This document shows, in pieces, positions 54,322 to 62,370 of a stretch of 64,000 bases of DNA. Location of the stretch: positions 248,001 to 312,000 of the forward strand of contig CAJQUW010000503.1 in the NCBI GenBank assembly GCA_907163375.1, read 5' to 3'. The notes below the pieces were generated by a model. The model was given only the letters and a program-made list of their open reading frames with translations, ran no database searches and was not told where the DNA came from. Source of the DNA: Prostheceraeus crozeri (Eukaryota; Platyhelminthes; Polycladida; Euryleptidae). Made by a program: the position numbers and the translations under genes. Within the stretch, counting starts at the first letter, position 1; the number at the start of each line of letters is the position of its first letter.

Positions 54322-56364
54322 AAATACCTCCGTAATATTGGTAGCAAGATGTTACAAAATGGAGATTCCTAATGTCTTATATTTGCTGAAATTCTTCCAC
54401 CTTTAACAGATTTTCTAATATAGTTTCTAGTCCATAAATCAGTATGTGAGTGTATAAGTGTATTGTCATCTTGTACGTTCTTCATCCAACCGTTAAAGGT
54501 TAAAGCAGAAGATGTTAAATTAGTAGTTATATCTTCACCAATTAATTCTTGCATTACTTGATTATACTTGTAGATACAAAATGCTAATGAAAGAACATCG
54601 TTAATTAAATACGGTTTCCATTCATGTTCTTTTTTCTGATAATTGTCATGTGTAATTTCGACAATTTCATAATTTAATTTACACATATTGGTAGGGGTTT
54701 TAAAATTCTCGCACCATTTGGAAAGACTTGTTTTCACGTGTTGATAGCTACATTTCATTACAATAGTTTGTAAAGGTTTGCTTGGTTTTATGTTACGTTT
54801 TGTAGAGACACCTAGTTGCTTAGATCTAGAGGAACGTTGGATATACTTACTAACACTTTCAGTTGTATAAGGATTTTGTAAAGAAGCAGTGAGTATTCCT
54901 CTTGATGTTTTAAGCGGTGGTTTATTTAATTTAAAATTAGATTTGAGTGGAAAATATGCATCGAATCCTGATGAATTATGTGATATTAAAGTTACTTTCG
55001 AATGATTAAAAGAACCAAGGTTTTTGAAAAATTGATGTATCGGACATACGTCCTCTGGGTTTCCCCCGAACGGACATTCATCTTGTTTCCTAATAAAGAT
55101 TTGCACACAATGTTGAAGTTTGTTAAGTTCTGCTCCAGTTAAGTTGTTGTATTCACTTATCTGTTTCTTAAGTTCTTTAATTTCCGCTGGATCTTGACTC
55201 TTTTTTAATTTCATCATGTCACATAATAAACGTTTGTCCACTTCTGACAATCTCCGTTTCGGTAAGCAACACATGAATTTATTGAAATTGATAGCGCCTA
55301 AAGCATAAGGAATAGGATGAGCTGTTGGACAGCGAGGATCTGGATAAGTTTCGAGATCCCATATATATGTTGAACCATAGTCAATTGGTTTCTTTGTTAT
55401 GGTCTTATACGGAAGTGTTGTTAGATTTTCATCAGTAACAGTTTTATATATTGGTTTGAAATTATTTTTAATTTCTCTAATAGCTTCTCTTTTGTAGAAC
55501 TTATTTATTAAACAGTAGTGTCCTATTGATGAACCTTCGTAAGAATAATTGTAATAAACGTAATTATGCGACGTTGTAATACCTCTAGGATTTAAATGAC
55601 GATTAGTACGGCTGAAATACTGAACACATTCTCCAAAGTATTTATTGAATTGAGAAAACCTGCAGTTTGTCATTACTCCTGTTCTAGATGTAGCTTTCTC
55701 TTTATATAAAAAGTCATTAAACATCTCGAACATAATTTTAGCTTGTTCTTGATTGAACCCACGTAAGGCGTTATAACATTTTATGAAGCAGAAATCTTCA
55801 GAAGGAATGTAACAATATTGACCGATGTATTCTTTGATTCTATATTTCATATTAATACCAGCGCCTCTATGTGATCTTTGTACTAGTTTCATACCAAAAT
55901 CTTTGTATTTGATACTACCTGTAAAAACCCATTCATTGGTATCTGATTTGTGATCTAGATTACGAAGCCATGTTTCAAATGAATTTTTATTATAAAATGT
56001 AGCATAAAAGTTTGGTATTGTGGTTCCATCTTCTTTGTTTATTACACCCAATAAATTTAAAACTTTCCCATTGCGTAACAGCTCACGTATATCATTTACT
56101 ACATTAGTAAAAAGTTCATTTTCATACGTGATGACGATCGGATTAAACAGATTCAATAGATCATCGCCAAGTCTATCATCAGAGAATATGTCACTAATTG
56201 GTGTGGCTGATGTTTCCTTTGTTCTACGGTTCTGTTTTTTAATATTACGTCTAATACTACGCCTAGTACGTTTCTGTTTTTTAATACGTCTACTACGTTT
56301 AATTTGTGCATCAAATTCATCAATTTGTTTCTTGATGAATTCGTCAATCGCGTGTTCTGGTCCT

Positions 56365-56742
56365 TTAACATTTTCCATTATTTACGTTTTTTAATAAAAA
56401 AGTTATGTTTTTCACGTATACAGGAATATTTAGTTGTGCTAATGTTTCTAAATCATAAACAGTCAAATGTTCTTTATTAACCAACCACCATAAATTAGTA
56501 TACGCTAAAAATACTCTGAAACTTCGCAGACAAAGGGGGAAGTCTTTTGTTTTCGCGTAACTTCTTATACCGTGTTTTATTTTATAGTCTTTCACGAATT
56601 GCATATATTGACGATGGTAATGAAATTTAACTTCATGTTTCGGGGTGAGAGGGTTTGTAGGATGACGATAATTTTTTAAAACTGGTACGTATTCTATTTT
56701 ATAGGCCTTTGTCCTCTGAGTTTCACTCACCTCATTAATCAT
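56365..56742 (-). CDS. Small unknown protein between ATPase and polymerase (125 aa), element 2
   Basis: Not recognised. Start taken at ATG 56742; a longer frame upstream has only a non-ATG start. It overlaps the polymerase start by 14 bp and follows the membrane ATPase by about 15 bp, so the three genes are tightly packed in one direction. It is basic and aromatic-rich in the middle ('HYHRQYMQFVKDYKIKHG'), with a C-terminal hydrophobic segment (about 80-120). The position suggests a replication or terminal-protein role, but the sequence does not show it. Confidence 0.55.
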   Translation of the reverse strand: MINEVSETQRTKAYKIEYVPVLKNYRHPTNPLTPKHEVKFHYHRQYMQFVKDYKIKHGIRSYAKTKDFPLCLRSFRVFLAYTNLWWLVNKEHLTVYDLETLAQLNIPVYVKNITFLLKNVNNGKC

Positions 56743-56756
56743 TTTCAAAACAAAAA

Positions 56757-57968
56757 TCACATTTTATTTACTTCCTCTATTATTGGACGCATAGCACTTA
56801 ATGTATTTTTGGCATCAGAGACTAGAGGTTGTACATTCTTTAATACATCACGGAGATCATTAATTCCTGTTCTAATAACATCTAGAGTATCTCTACTCTC
56901 TAATCGTTTCGGGGTTGGTATCTTTAGTACATTATTTAAATAATGATCGAAATAGAAATAAAATGTTTCAGGTATGATAGTTAGTGGCTCAAGTGATTCG
57001 TTCTCTAGAAAGATAGTTATTTCTTTTATGTTATGCGGTGATAAATTCTTAGCTCCTACGTATGTAGTTATATTAAAATCAGAAGAATTATTATATAAGT
57101 CATGTTCGGTGTCTAATAGAATATTAAGTTCTTTATCATATACTTGCATTTTATTCAAAATTGTATCAACACGTATTATACCGTATTTAACATGCGCATA
57201 TTTTGCTAAAGGTAAAGTTAGTTTATAATTCTTTTTAATGTCCTCAAAGAATGCAATATTATTTTGTGTAGTAGTATAAAATGTTTCTACATTTTCTCGA
57301 ATCTTATTATCCACATCACAAGCTTTATGAGCTAAAACTATTATCTGTATATTATGGTGACGACCTTTTGTAAATATTTCAGATATGTTTTTCTGTTTAA
57401 CTAAACTAATTACATCATCTAATACTAGTAAAGACTTTTGTGCATATGTTCCAGCAAAAGTTTCCATATCTTCTAACATACATAAATCATGTTCGTTATA
57501 AACATTAGAAAACTCTGGCCATTCAGCTTCCTGTAGACAAAACACATGTACGTTTGTTTCATCAGGATAATGTTCATTTATATACTTTCTAAGAAACGTA
57601 GTCTTTCCACTTGCAGTCTTGCCATAAACTATAAAATGTAAGTTTTCTTGTGTAGTACGTCCTTTCTGTTTATTCATTTGGCGCGCAGGTGATTTCCAAC
57701 CTTTAAAAGTTTTAGTTTGGTCTTTATAGAACGTAACCTTCATTTGTTCTGGGGTTTGTAAGAAACCTAACCAATTTACAAAACTATAAGCAAGATAAAT
57801 TATGACACATATGATAATAATTTTAACACAATGAAATTTTAGAAACCCAAAGAATTTTCCAAGATCTGAATTCTCTGAAAATAAAGTTTTTTCATTAGAT
57901 GGACGGTACTGATTAACTAAAGGCAGTGGCTTGGGCAACACAGTGTACGCATTATCTCGAAGATTCAT
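56757..57968 (-). CDS. Membrane-anchored P-loop ATPase, second ATPase of element 2
   Basis: 403 residues from ATG 57968. One hydrophobic segment (about 46-66, 'IIIICVIIYLAYSFVNWL') is followed by a P-loop domain: Walker A YGKTASGKTTFL (about 115-126), Walker B SLLVLDDVISL, then 'IFTKGRHHNIQIIVLAHK', the arginine-rich and sensor region of A32/FtsK-HerA packaging ATPases. The C terminus has helices that could oligomerise. Element 1 has no equivalent. It stands in the same direction as the polymerase and belongs to the replaced replication block. It may pump DNA across or at a membrane; it may also substitute for the dead packaging ATPase. Confidence 0.75.
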   Translation of the reverse strand: MNLRDNAYTVLPKPLPLVNQYRPSNEKTLFSENSDLGKFFGFLKFHCVKIIIICVIIYLAYSFVNWLGFLQTPEQMKVTFYKDQTKTFKGWKSPARQMNKQKGRTTQENLHFIVYGKTASGKTTFLRKYINEHYPDETNVHVFCLQEAEWPEFSNVYNEHDLCMLEDMETFAGTYAQKSLLVLDDVISLVKQKNISEIFTKGRHHNIQIIVLAHKACDVDNKIRENVETFYTTTQNNIAFFEDIKKNYKLTLPLAKYAHVKYGIIRVDTILNKMQVYDKELNILLDTEHDLYNNSSDFNITTYVGAKNLSPHNIKEITIFLENESLEPLTIIPETFYFYFDHYLNNVLKIPTPKRLESRDTLDVIRTGINDLRDVLKNVQPLVSDAKNTLSAMRPIIEEVNKM

Positions 57969-58059
57969 ATAATCTAGACCCACACGAACACCTACGTCCG
58001 GGGCCCAAAACGAAGACGTAACCACTCACCCGGGCTTATGGAGGGCTCTAAACTAGCAC

Positions 58060-58128
58060 AGACACAAAGTTACTTTCCCACACCCAAAGTTACTTTCCCG
58101 CACCCAAAGTTACTTTTCCCACACAAGT
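58060..58128. repeat. Three tandem copies of 'cacccaaagttactttcc'
   Basis: A short tandem array between the membrane ATPase start and the end of the zinc-finger gene; the last copy overlaps the C-terminal codons of that gene. Confidence 0.8.
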
Positions 58129-58909
58129 AACTGAATGTCGTTGGTAGCTTTTCTTCAATAAAACTGTGTTACAGCTGGGGCATCTTACTTGTACCTTTAA
58201 ACAATCTTTACATTGGTACTTACTTGCATAAAATTCTGATTTCAGTTTGATCTCCCCACACTTATTACACTTTCGTGTGTTAACAGAACATGCATTGTAA
58301 TGATTTTTAAACCTCTGACTAGTGAAAAAATTATTACAACACGTGCATTGTCTATCTTTTATTATAGCCCGTGGCGGTAATTGACATGTCCTTAGGTGAC
58401 GAGCGAAATTCTTCGAGGTTATACTTTTTCCACAGTCATTACATGTCTTTCTCTTCTTGGCTTGTGTTACATTCTGTTGTACTGGCTCTCCATGTAGGGG
58501 GGTGCACTGGCTGGCCATGTGGGGGGTGCACTGGCTGGCCATGTGGGGGGTGCACTGGCTGTCCATGTAAGGGGTGTGCTTGCTGTCCATGTAGGGGGTG
58601 TGCTTGCTGTCCAGGGTGCACTGGCTGTCCATGTAGGGGGTGTACTGGGTGTACTTGCTGTACTGAGTGTACTGCCTGTTCATGCCCCTGTTCATGGACT
58701 GGGTGTGCTTGCTGTACTGAGTGTACTGCCTGTTCATGCCCCAGCTGTTCATGGACTGGGTGTGCTTGCCGTACTGAGTATAGTGGCTGTACTGGGTGCA
58801 CTGTCGCATGAACTACTTTCATATGTTTATTTAATAATGGTTTATTACGAAAAGATAAATTACAGATTTCGCATAGAACCTTGGTTCCGCCAACTTTGTT
58901 GGATAACAT
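58090..58909 (-). pseudogene. Zinc-finger protein with minisatellite, frame shifted in the repeat, element 2
   Basis: From ATG 58909 the frame encodes a C2H2 finger (CEICNLSF...HMKVVH) and then a His/Pro/Gln-rich repeat. A second frame shares the repeat DNA and then encodes four Cys-rich modules (CNDCGKS...H..C, CTCCNNF...H...C, CNKCGEI...CKDC, CPSCNTV...H..C) up to 58090. One ancestral protein with fingers at both ends, joined by a repeat whose copy number has shifted the frame, is the simplest reading. Overlapping genes are possible. It is divergent from the fibre gene only 31 bp away, so the two may share a promoter. It may regulate transcription of the element or bind its DNA. Confidence 0.6.
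58490..58800. repeat. Coding minisatellite
   Basis: Units such as 'ggctgtccatgtagggggtg' (about 24-27 bp) and longer composite units around 'tgtactgagtgtactgcctg'. Open in several frames on both strands, so every frame looks like a gene. GC-rich against its surroundings. Confidence 0.85.
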
Positions 58910-58940
58910 ATTTTTAGCAGAAAAAAATAATCTAGAAAAA

Positions 58941-59784
58941 ATGATGTTAACAAATGTTGGCGGGTGTGCTTACATTCCGAATAATCAAGAATCAGAAATA
59001 GAACTAGACAACTATATCATGAAAACTGGAGACGTTCTAACAGGACCGTTACATCTTTCTATTCTTCCACAACAAAGTACTGAGTTAGCAAATAAAGAAT
59101 ATGTTGATAAACAGTTCGATAGAATTGTGGCACTGCTGTCTCCACTAATGAAAGAAACCAAGCTTCTAAAGCAGAATGATGAAAGACTGCAAGAAAAGCT
59201 AACAGACCTAAGTAGCAAACATGGAAATATAGAAGCAGATATATCAAAACTTCATAAAAAAATAACAGAACATTCAAAACTTGTAATCCTGTTATCACTA
59301 AATTTAAAGTCTGCCATTGCAAAGAATACAAATCAAAATAAACAACTGAAAGAAGAGTTAGAAAAAGTTAGCGAAAAGAATCGAAAATTATTACAACACT
59401 TTCAACAGCTGCAAACCACATTCCAAAAAAGTGTTGATGAATTAAGTAGCCAAATCACACAACAAGCAAAGCACATAAACAGAATGATAAATGAAGTTAA
59501 AGCACTTAAACAAAAGGTTAGTGAATTGAAGACCCTTAAAACGAATTTAGAACATGATTCTAAAGGAATTCTAAAATTCTAAAGGAAATAAGGAACAGTT
59601 GAATGCTATTAAAGTTCAATTGGCTGCTCTTAAAACAGAAGTAAAGAAAAGTGAGAAAAAATTAGAAGTAAATGAAAAAGAAATTAAAGTACATCACACG
59701 CTGCTTGACGCAATAGATAACGTGCAGCGGAAAATTAATAAAGTTATCGCGAAGCTGTTGTCCATTCACAAACGTAAATCTTAA
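58941..59784 (+). pseudogene. Fibre-like coiled-coil protein, frameshifted late, element 2
   Basis: From ATG 58941 the N terminus is 'NVGGCAYIPNN', then 'KTGDVLTGPLHL', a linker and 'ELANKEYVD'. This is the tail-fibre pre-shaft motif (GD-x(3)-GPL...NKxYVD), here in its classic form. Heptad repeats follow to the end ('LLSIHKRKS'). A partial duplication 'ttctaaaggaattctaaaa' near 59565-59590 ends the frame at 59582, and the rest continues at 59599. It is closely similar to 34547-35366 but keeps about 90 bp that element 1 has lost. Likely a trimeric spike fixed on the penton. Confidence 0.65.
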
Positions 59785-59846
59785 TAGAATTTAGCCGTCC
59801 ACAAACGTAAATATTTTTCACAAAAGTCAAATTTAAGCTTAAAAAA

Positions 59847-60281
59847 ATGCCTATAATTTATAAACACAATCTTAAACATTTTGCTTCAAATAATAAAATT
59901 GCTCATGAACCATCTCTGAAACCTGTGTACCATTATGATAGTGTAGAAACTGTTCAAACAGAAGGAGCTGGCATCTTTTCTGGTATCGGCAGTATCGTTA
60001 ACTTGATTAAAAATAATAAAGATTTGATTTCATCTGTTGCTAAAGGAGCAGCTGCTATAGGTAGTACAGCTAGTGCAATGTCGAATGCTGTTAAGTCACA
60101 AAACGAATTAAAACAACTAGAAGCTATTCGCAAACTTAGAAATGATGCAAAAGAAATGCAAAAAGACAAAAAGCTCTCAGAGGAAACAAAAAACAAAATT
60201 GCCAAATTAGCGAAGACGGAAAGTAAACATGATGAAAAAACAATTGAAGAAATGAGAGGAAATGGTCTAGCAAAATTCTAG
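59847..60281 (+). CDS. pVI-like small virion protein, element 2
   Basis: 144 residues. Ser/Lys/His-rich N terminus, 'EGAGIFSGIGSIVNLI' amphipathic Gly-rich helix (about 37-52), Ala/Gly helix, charged coil, and the C-terminal 'MRGNGLAKF'. MRGN|G matches the (I/L/M)xGx|G consensus of adenain-type proteases. Cleavage would free a five-residue tail ending in Phe, reminiscent of the C-terminal cofactor peptide released from adenovirus pVI. It lacks the palindrome-encoded inserts of the element 1 copy and so shows the ancestral form. It lies between fibre and major capsid genes, downstream of AAGTCAAATT. Confidence 0.6.
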   Translation: MPIIYKHNLKHFASNNKIAHEPSLKPVYHYDSVETVQTEGAGIFSGIGSIVNLIKNNKDLISSVAKGAAAIGSTASAMSNAVKSQNELKQLEAIRKLRNDAKEMQKDKKLSEETKNKIAKLAKTESKHDEKTIEEMRGNGLAKF

Positions 60282-60341
60282 TAGCAAAATTCTAGTAGCA
60301 AAATTCTAGTACCAAACTGATTTTTTCTAATAAAAAATATA

Positions 60342-61676
60342 ATGGCAACTCTGATTGAAAGCAAATTTAGATTAGACGATCCCCCGTTCGTTAGTTACAA
60401 TCAAAAAAAGAATGACTATATAAGAATTGCTATGAACCCCGGTTCTTCAGGTAGAGTGAATACTGGAGGTGATTTAATTTTTGAAGTTGACAATCAACAA
60501 AGTTATTTATATTTACCCGATTCATTTTTACACTGTGAATATTCTCTATATTCAGATGCTGATTTTACAACACCATTACCTGCTACGGATAATATTACAT
60601 TAGAAAACAATTTCTTCCCAAGATTATTCACACAAATGCGTTTAGATGTTGCAACACAAAATATAGAAACCATAAGTGATTCACCTGGTATTATTGATTC
60701 AATGCTTCGATTTGTTACAATAGGTGAAAATACTAAAATGCATGAAATCGAAGGTTGGTTTCCTGATAACCATACCGGCATACTTAAAGATGATTTAACT
60801 CACACTGGAACAGATGCAGCAGGAATTGCGAAAGATATAGAAAACATAGTGAAACAGTTAAATAGTACACAAAATAGCTCATATCAGAAAAGACGTAATT
60901 TTAATAATAAAAGTAAACAAACTGTTGATTGGTCATTGTCTCCATTATTCGGTTATTTGGATTACACTAAAATATCATGTCAATTGAAATTCAAACTCAT
61001 AGTTCATCGTACTTTAAATAATGAAGCAATATTTTATCGAAAGGCTGGGAAGAAAGCATACCTAAGAATTGATAGACTTGAATGGTGGGTAAAACATATT
61101 ACTCCTAGTTTAGAGGTTGAAACAGCTATTGCGAAAAGATTAAATACGAACAAACCAATTCCAGTAAGTTTTTTGAAGCGTACTGCGAGCTCTGTCACTT
61201 TTACTGAACAAAGATTTAACTGGCATTTCACAAGGACATCAAATACTCCAAGATATTTTTTACTCACTTTTCAAAAGAATGAAACACCTAGTTTTGATAA
61301 GAACAATAGTCTTTTCCATATTAATTCAATTCGAAGTTTACAAATTTCATTAAATCAAACACGTTATCCTATTGATCCATTGAGATTTGATAACACCAAT
61401 AATCAGTTTATGGAAGGATATGACGCTTATAGAAATTTGTGTCGAGAATTTGGAGTAGAAGCACAATTAACTCCTGTAGATTTGAAGAATTTATATCCTG
61501 TTTTATGTTTCGATTTAAGTGCAAAATCGGAAGATATTATTAAGAATGGTTGTGATGTGGCAATTAATATTGAAAAAACAAATTCCACAACCTCATTGAT
61601 GGCTTATGGTTTATTGCTAGAAGACGCCGAATATTCTATTGAAATTCTTAATGGAAAGATGGTTAGGATCGGCTAA
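60342..61676 (+). CDS. Major capsid protein (double jelly roll), element 2
   Basis: 444 residues, intact, collinear with 36261-37595 without gaps and roughly 80-85% identical by eye. Conserved landmarks: 'FRLDDPPFVSYN' at the N terminus, 'NNFFPRLFTQMRLDVATQ', 'WWVKHITPSLEVETAIAKRL', 'SIRSLQISLNQTRYPI' and 'NNQFMEGYDAYRNLC'. It would form the capsid facets. The stop is again inside a GGCTAAAGCC palindrome. Full length and no in-frame stops indicate selection until recently. Confidence 0.8.
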   Translation: MATLIESKFRLDDPPFVSYNQKKNDYIRIAMNPGSSGRVNTGGDLIFEVDNQQSYLYLPDSFLHCEYSLYSDADFTTPLPATDNITLENNFFPRLFTQMRLDVATQNIETISDSPGIIDSMLRFVTIGENTKMHEIEGWFPDNHTGILKDDLTHTGTDAAGIAKDIENIVKQLNSTQNSSYQKRRNFNNKSKQTVDWSLSPLFGYLDYTKISCQLKFKLIVHRTLNNEAIFYRKAGKKAYLRIDRLEWWVKHITPSLEVETAIAKRLNTNKPIPVSFLKRTASSVTFTEQRFNWHFTRTSNTPRYFLLTFQKNETPSFDKNNSLFHINSIRSLQISLNQTRYPIDPLRFDNTNNQFMEGYDAYRNLCREFGVEAQLTPVDLKNLYPVLCFDLSAKSEDIIKNGCDVAINIEKTNSTTSLMAYGLLLEDAEYSIEILNGKMVRIG

Positions 61677-61822
61677 AGCCAGAGGAGCTTCGTTCCGATA
61701 GGTTAGTAACCTTAGGACCTCCGATCGGCTAAAGCCAGAGGAGCTTCGCTCCGATAGGTTAGTAACCTTAGGTCCGATAGGCTAAAGCCTCTGAACAAAA
61801 GTGATCGGCTAAGCCCAAGACT
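61668..61822 (+). repeat. Cluster of family B palindromes after the capsid gene
   Basis: Two to three successive copies of 'GGCTAAAGCC agaggagcttcgctcc gataggttagtaacc ttaggacc'. More copies than at the equivalent place in element 1 (37588-37672), so the array expands or the insert recurs. Confidence 0.85.
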
Positions 61823-61841
61823 ATAAATTTTTTATTAAAAA

Positions 61842-62315
61842 ATGGCGCAAGTGAATAATAAAACGGTTGAATTAAAACTACGTAACATCATTGACAAAAA
61901 TACCCCTAAAACTATTACGATTGACAAAAAGAAGTATTACATAAGTAAACCAATGATAGAGAATATCAAATTACAAGAAGAAAAGAATGGAGGGATTCTC
62001 CCATTAATACCACTAATCATAGGTGGCATAGCAGCGGCAGGAAGTGTTGCAGGTGGGACGGCTGGTATTGTCCAGGCAGTAAATAAAAATAAATCAGAGA
62101 AGGCAGCATTAGAAGAACAAAAACGCCGTAATAGGGAGTTAGAGAAAGCTGCTAGAGGTGAGGGAATAGTAGACAATTTTATTAGTAAATTAAATTTAGT
62201 TGATGAAGGGAAACGAGTTCTTAAAAATGTTTTACACAATATTGATGATTTAATTGAAATAAAAGAAACAAAAGATGGATCTGGCATATATCTAAATCCT
62301 AGTATGGTGCGATAA
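61842..62315 (+). CDS. pX-like small virion protein, intact, element 2
   Basis: 157 residues. Basic N-terminal part (1-50) and 'NGGILPLIPLIIGGIAAAGSVAG' (about 49-71), a Gly/Ala hydrophobic helix with an IIGG|I adenain-type site. A charged helix (75-105) follows, then the C-terminal 'DGSGIYLNPSMVR'. This combination is found in small proteins beside capsid genes in adintovirus-like elements, compared by others with adenovirus pX. Element 1 has the same gene with a late frameshift. Confidence 0.65.
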   Translation: MAQVNNKTVELKLRNIIDKNTPKTITIDKKKYYISKPMIENIKLQEEKNGGILPLIPLIIGGIAAAGSVAGGTAGIVQAVNKNKSEKAALEEQKRRNRELEKAARGEGIVDNFISKLNLVDEGKRVLKNVLHNIDDLIEIKETKDGSGIYLNPSMVR

Positions 62316-62370
62316 GATTTTATCTTTAAAAATCAATTTGAATAACTTAAGAATAACAAATCTAGATCTA

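Larger units (their letters stand above)
52854..56378 (-). pseudogene. Family B DNA polymerase, single in-frame stop, element 2
   Basis: One minus-strand frame of about 1170 codons, interrupted only by TAG at 54369-54371. The N terminus is very basic (residues 28-55) and is followed by a domain with 'CFIKCYNAL'. Exonuclease motifs: I WDLE (D341, E343), II HNSSGFD (N468, D473), III Y590...D594. Polymerase motifs: A DFDATSLYPSAM, B KLLMNSLYGKT, C HYTDTDS. This is a protein-primed-type polymerase of a lineage different from that of element 1: no HNH/EndoVII block, no N-terminal fingers, different spacing. Two palindromes are in frame in it (54285-54321 and 53479-53511). Without the stop it would be complete. 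Confidence 0.85.

Noticed and set aside
58371-58917. Plus-strand open frames rich in Cys/Gly or Val/Leu over the minisatellite
   Set aside because: They are the antisense of the minus-strand zinc-finger gene. The GC-rich repeat lacks stops in several frames on both strands, so openness is not evidence here.
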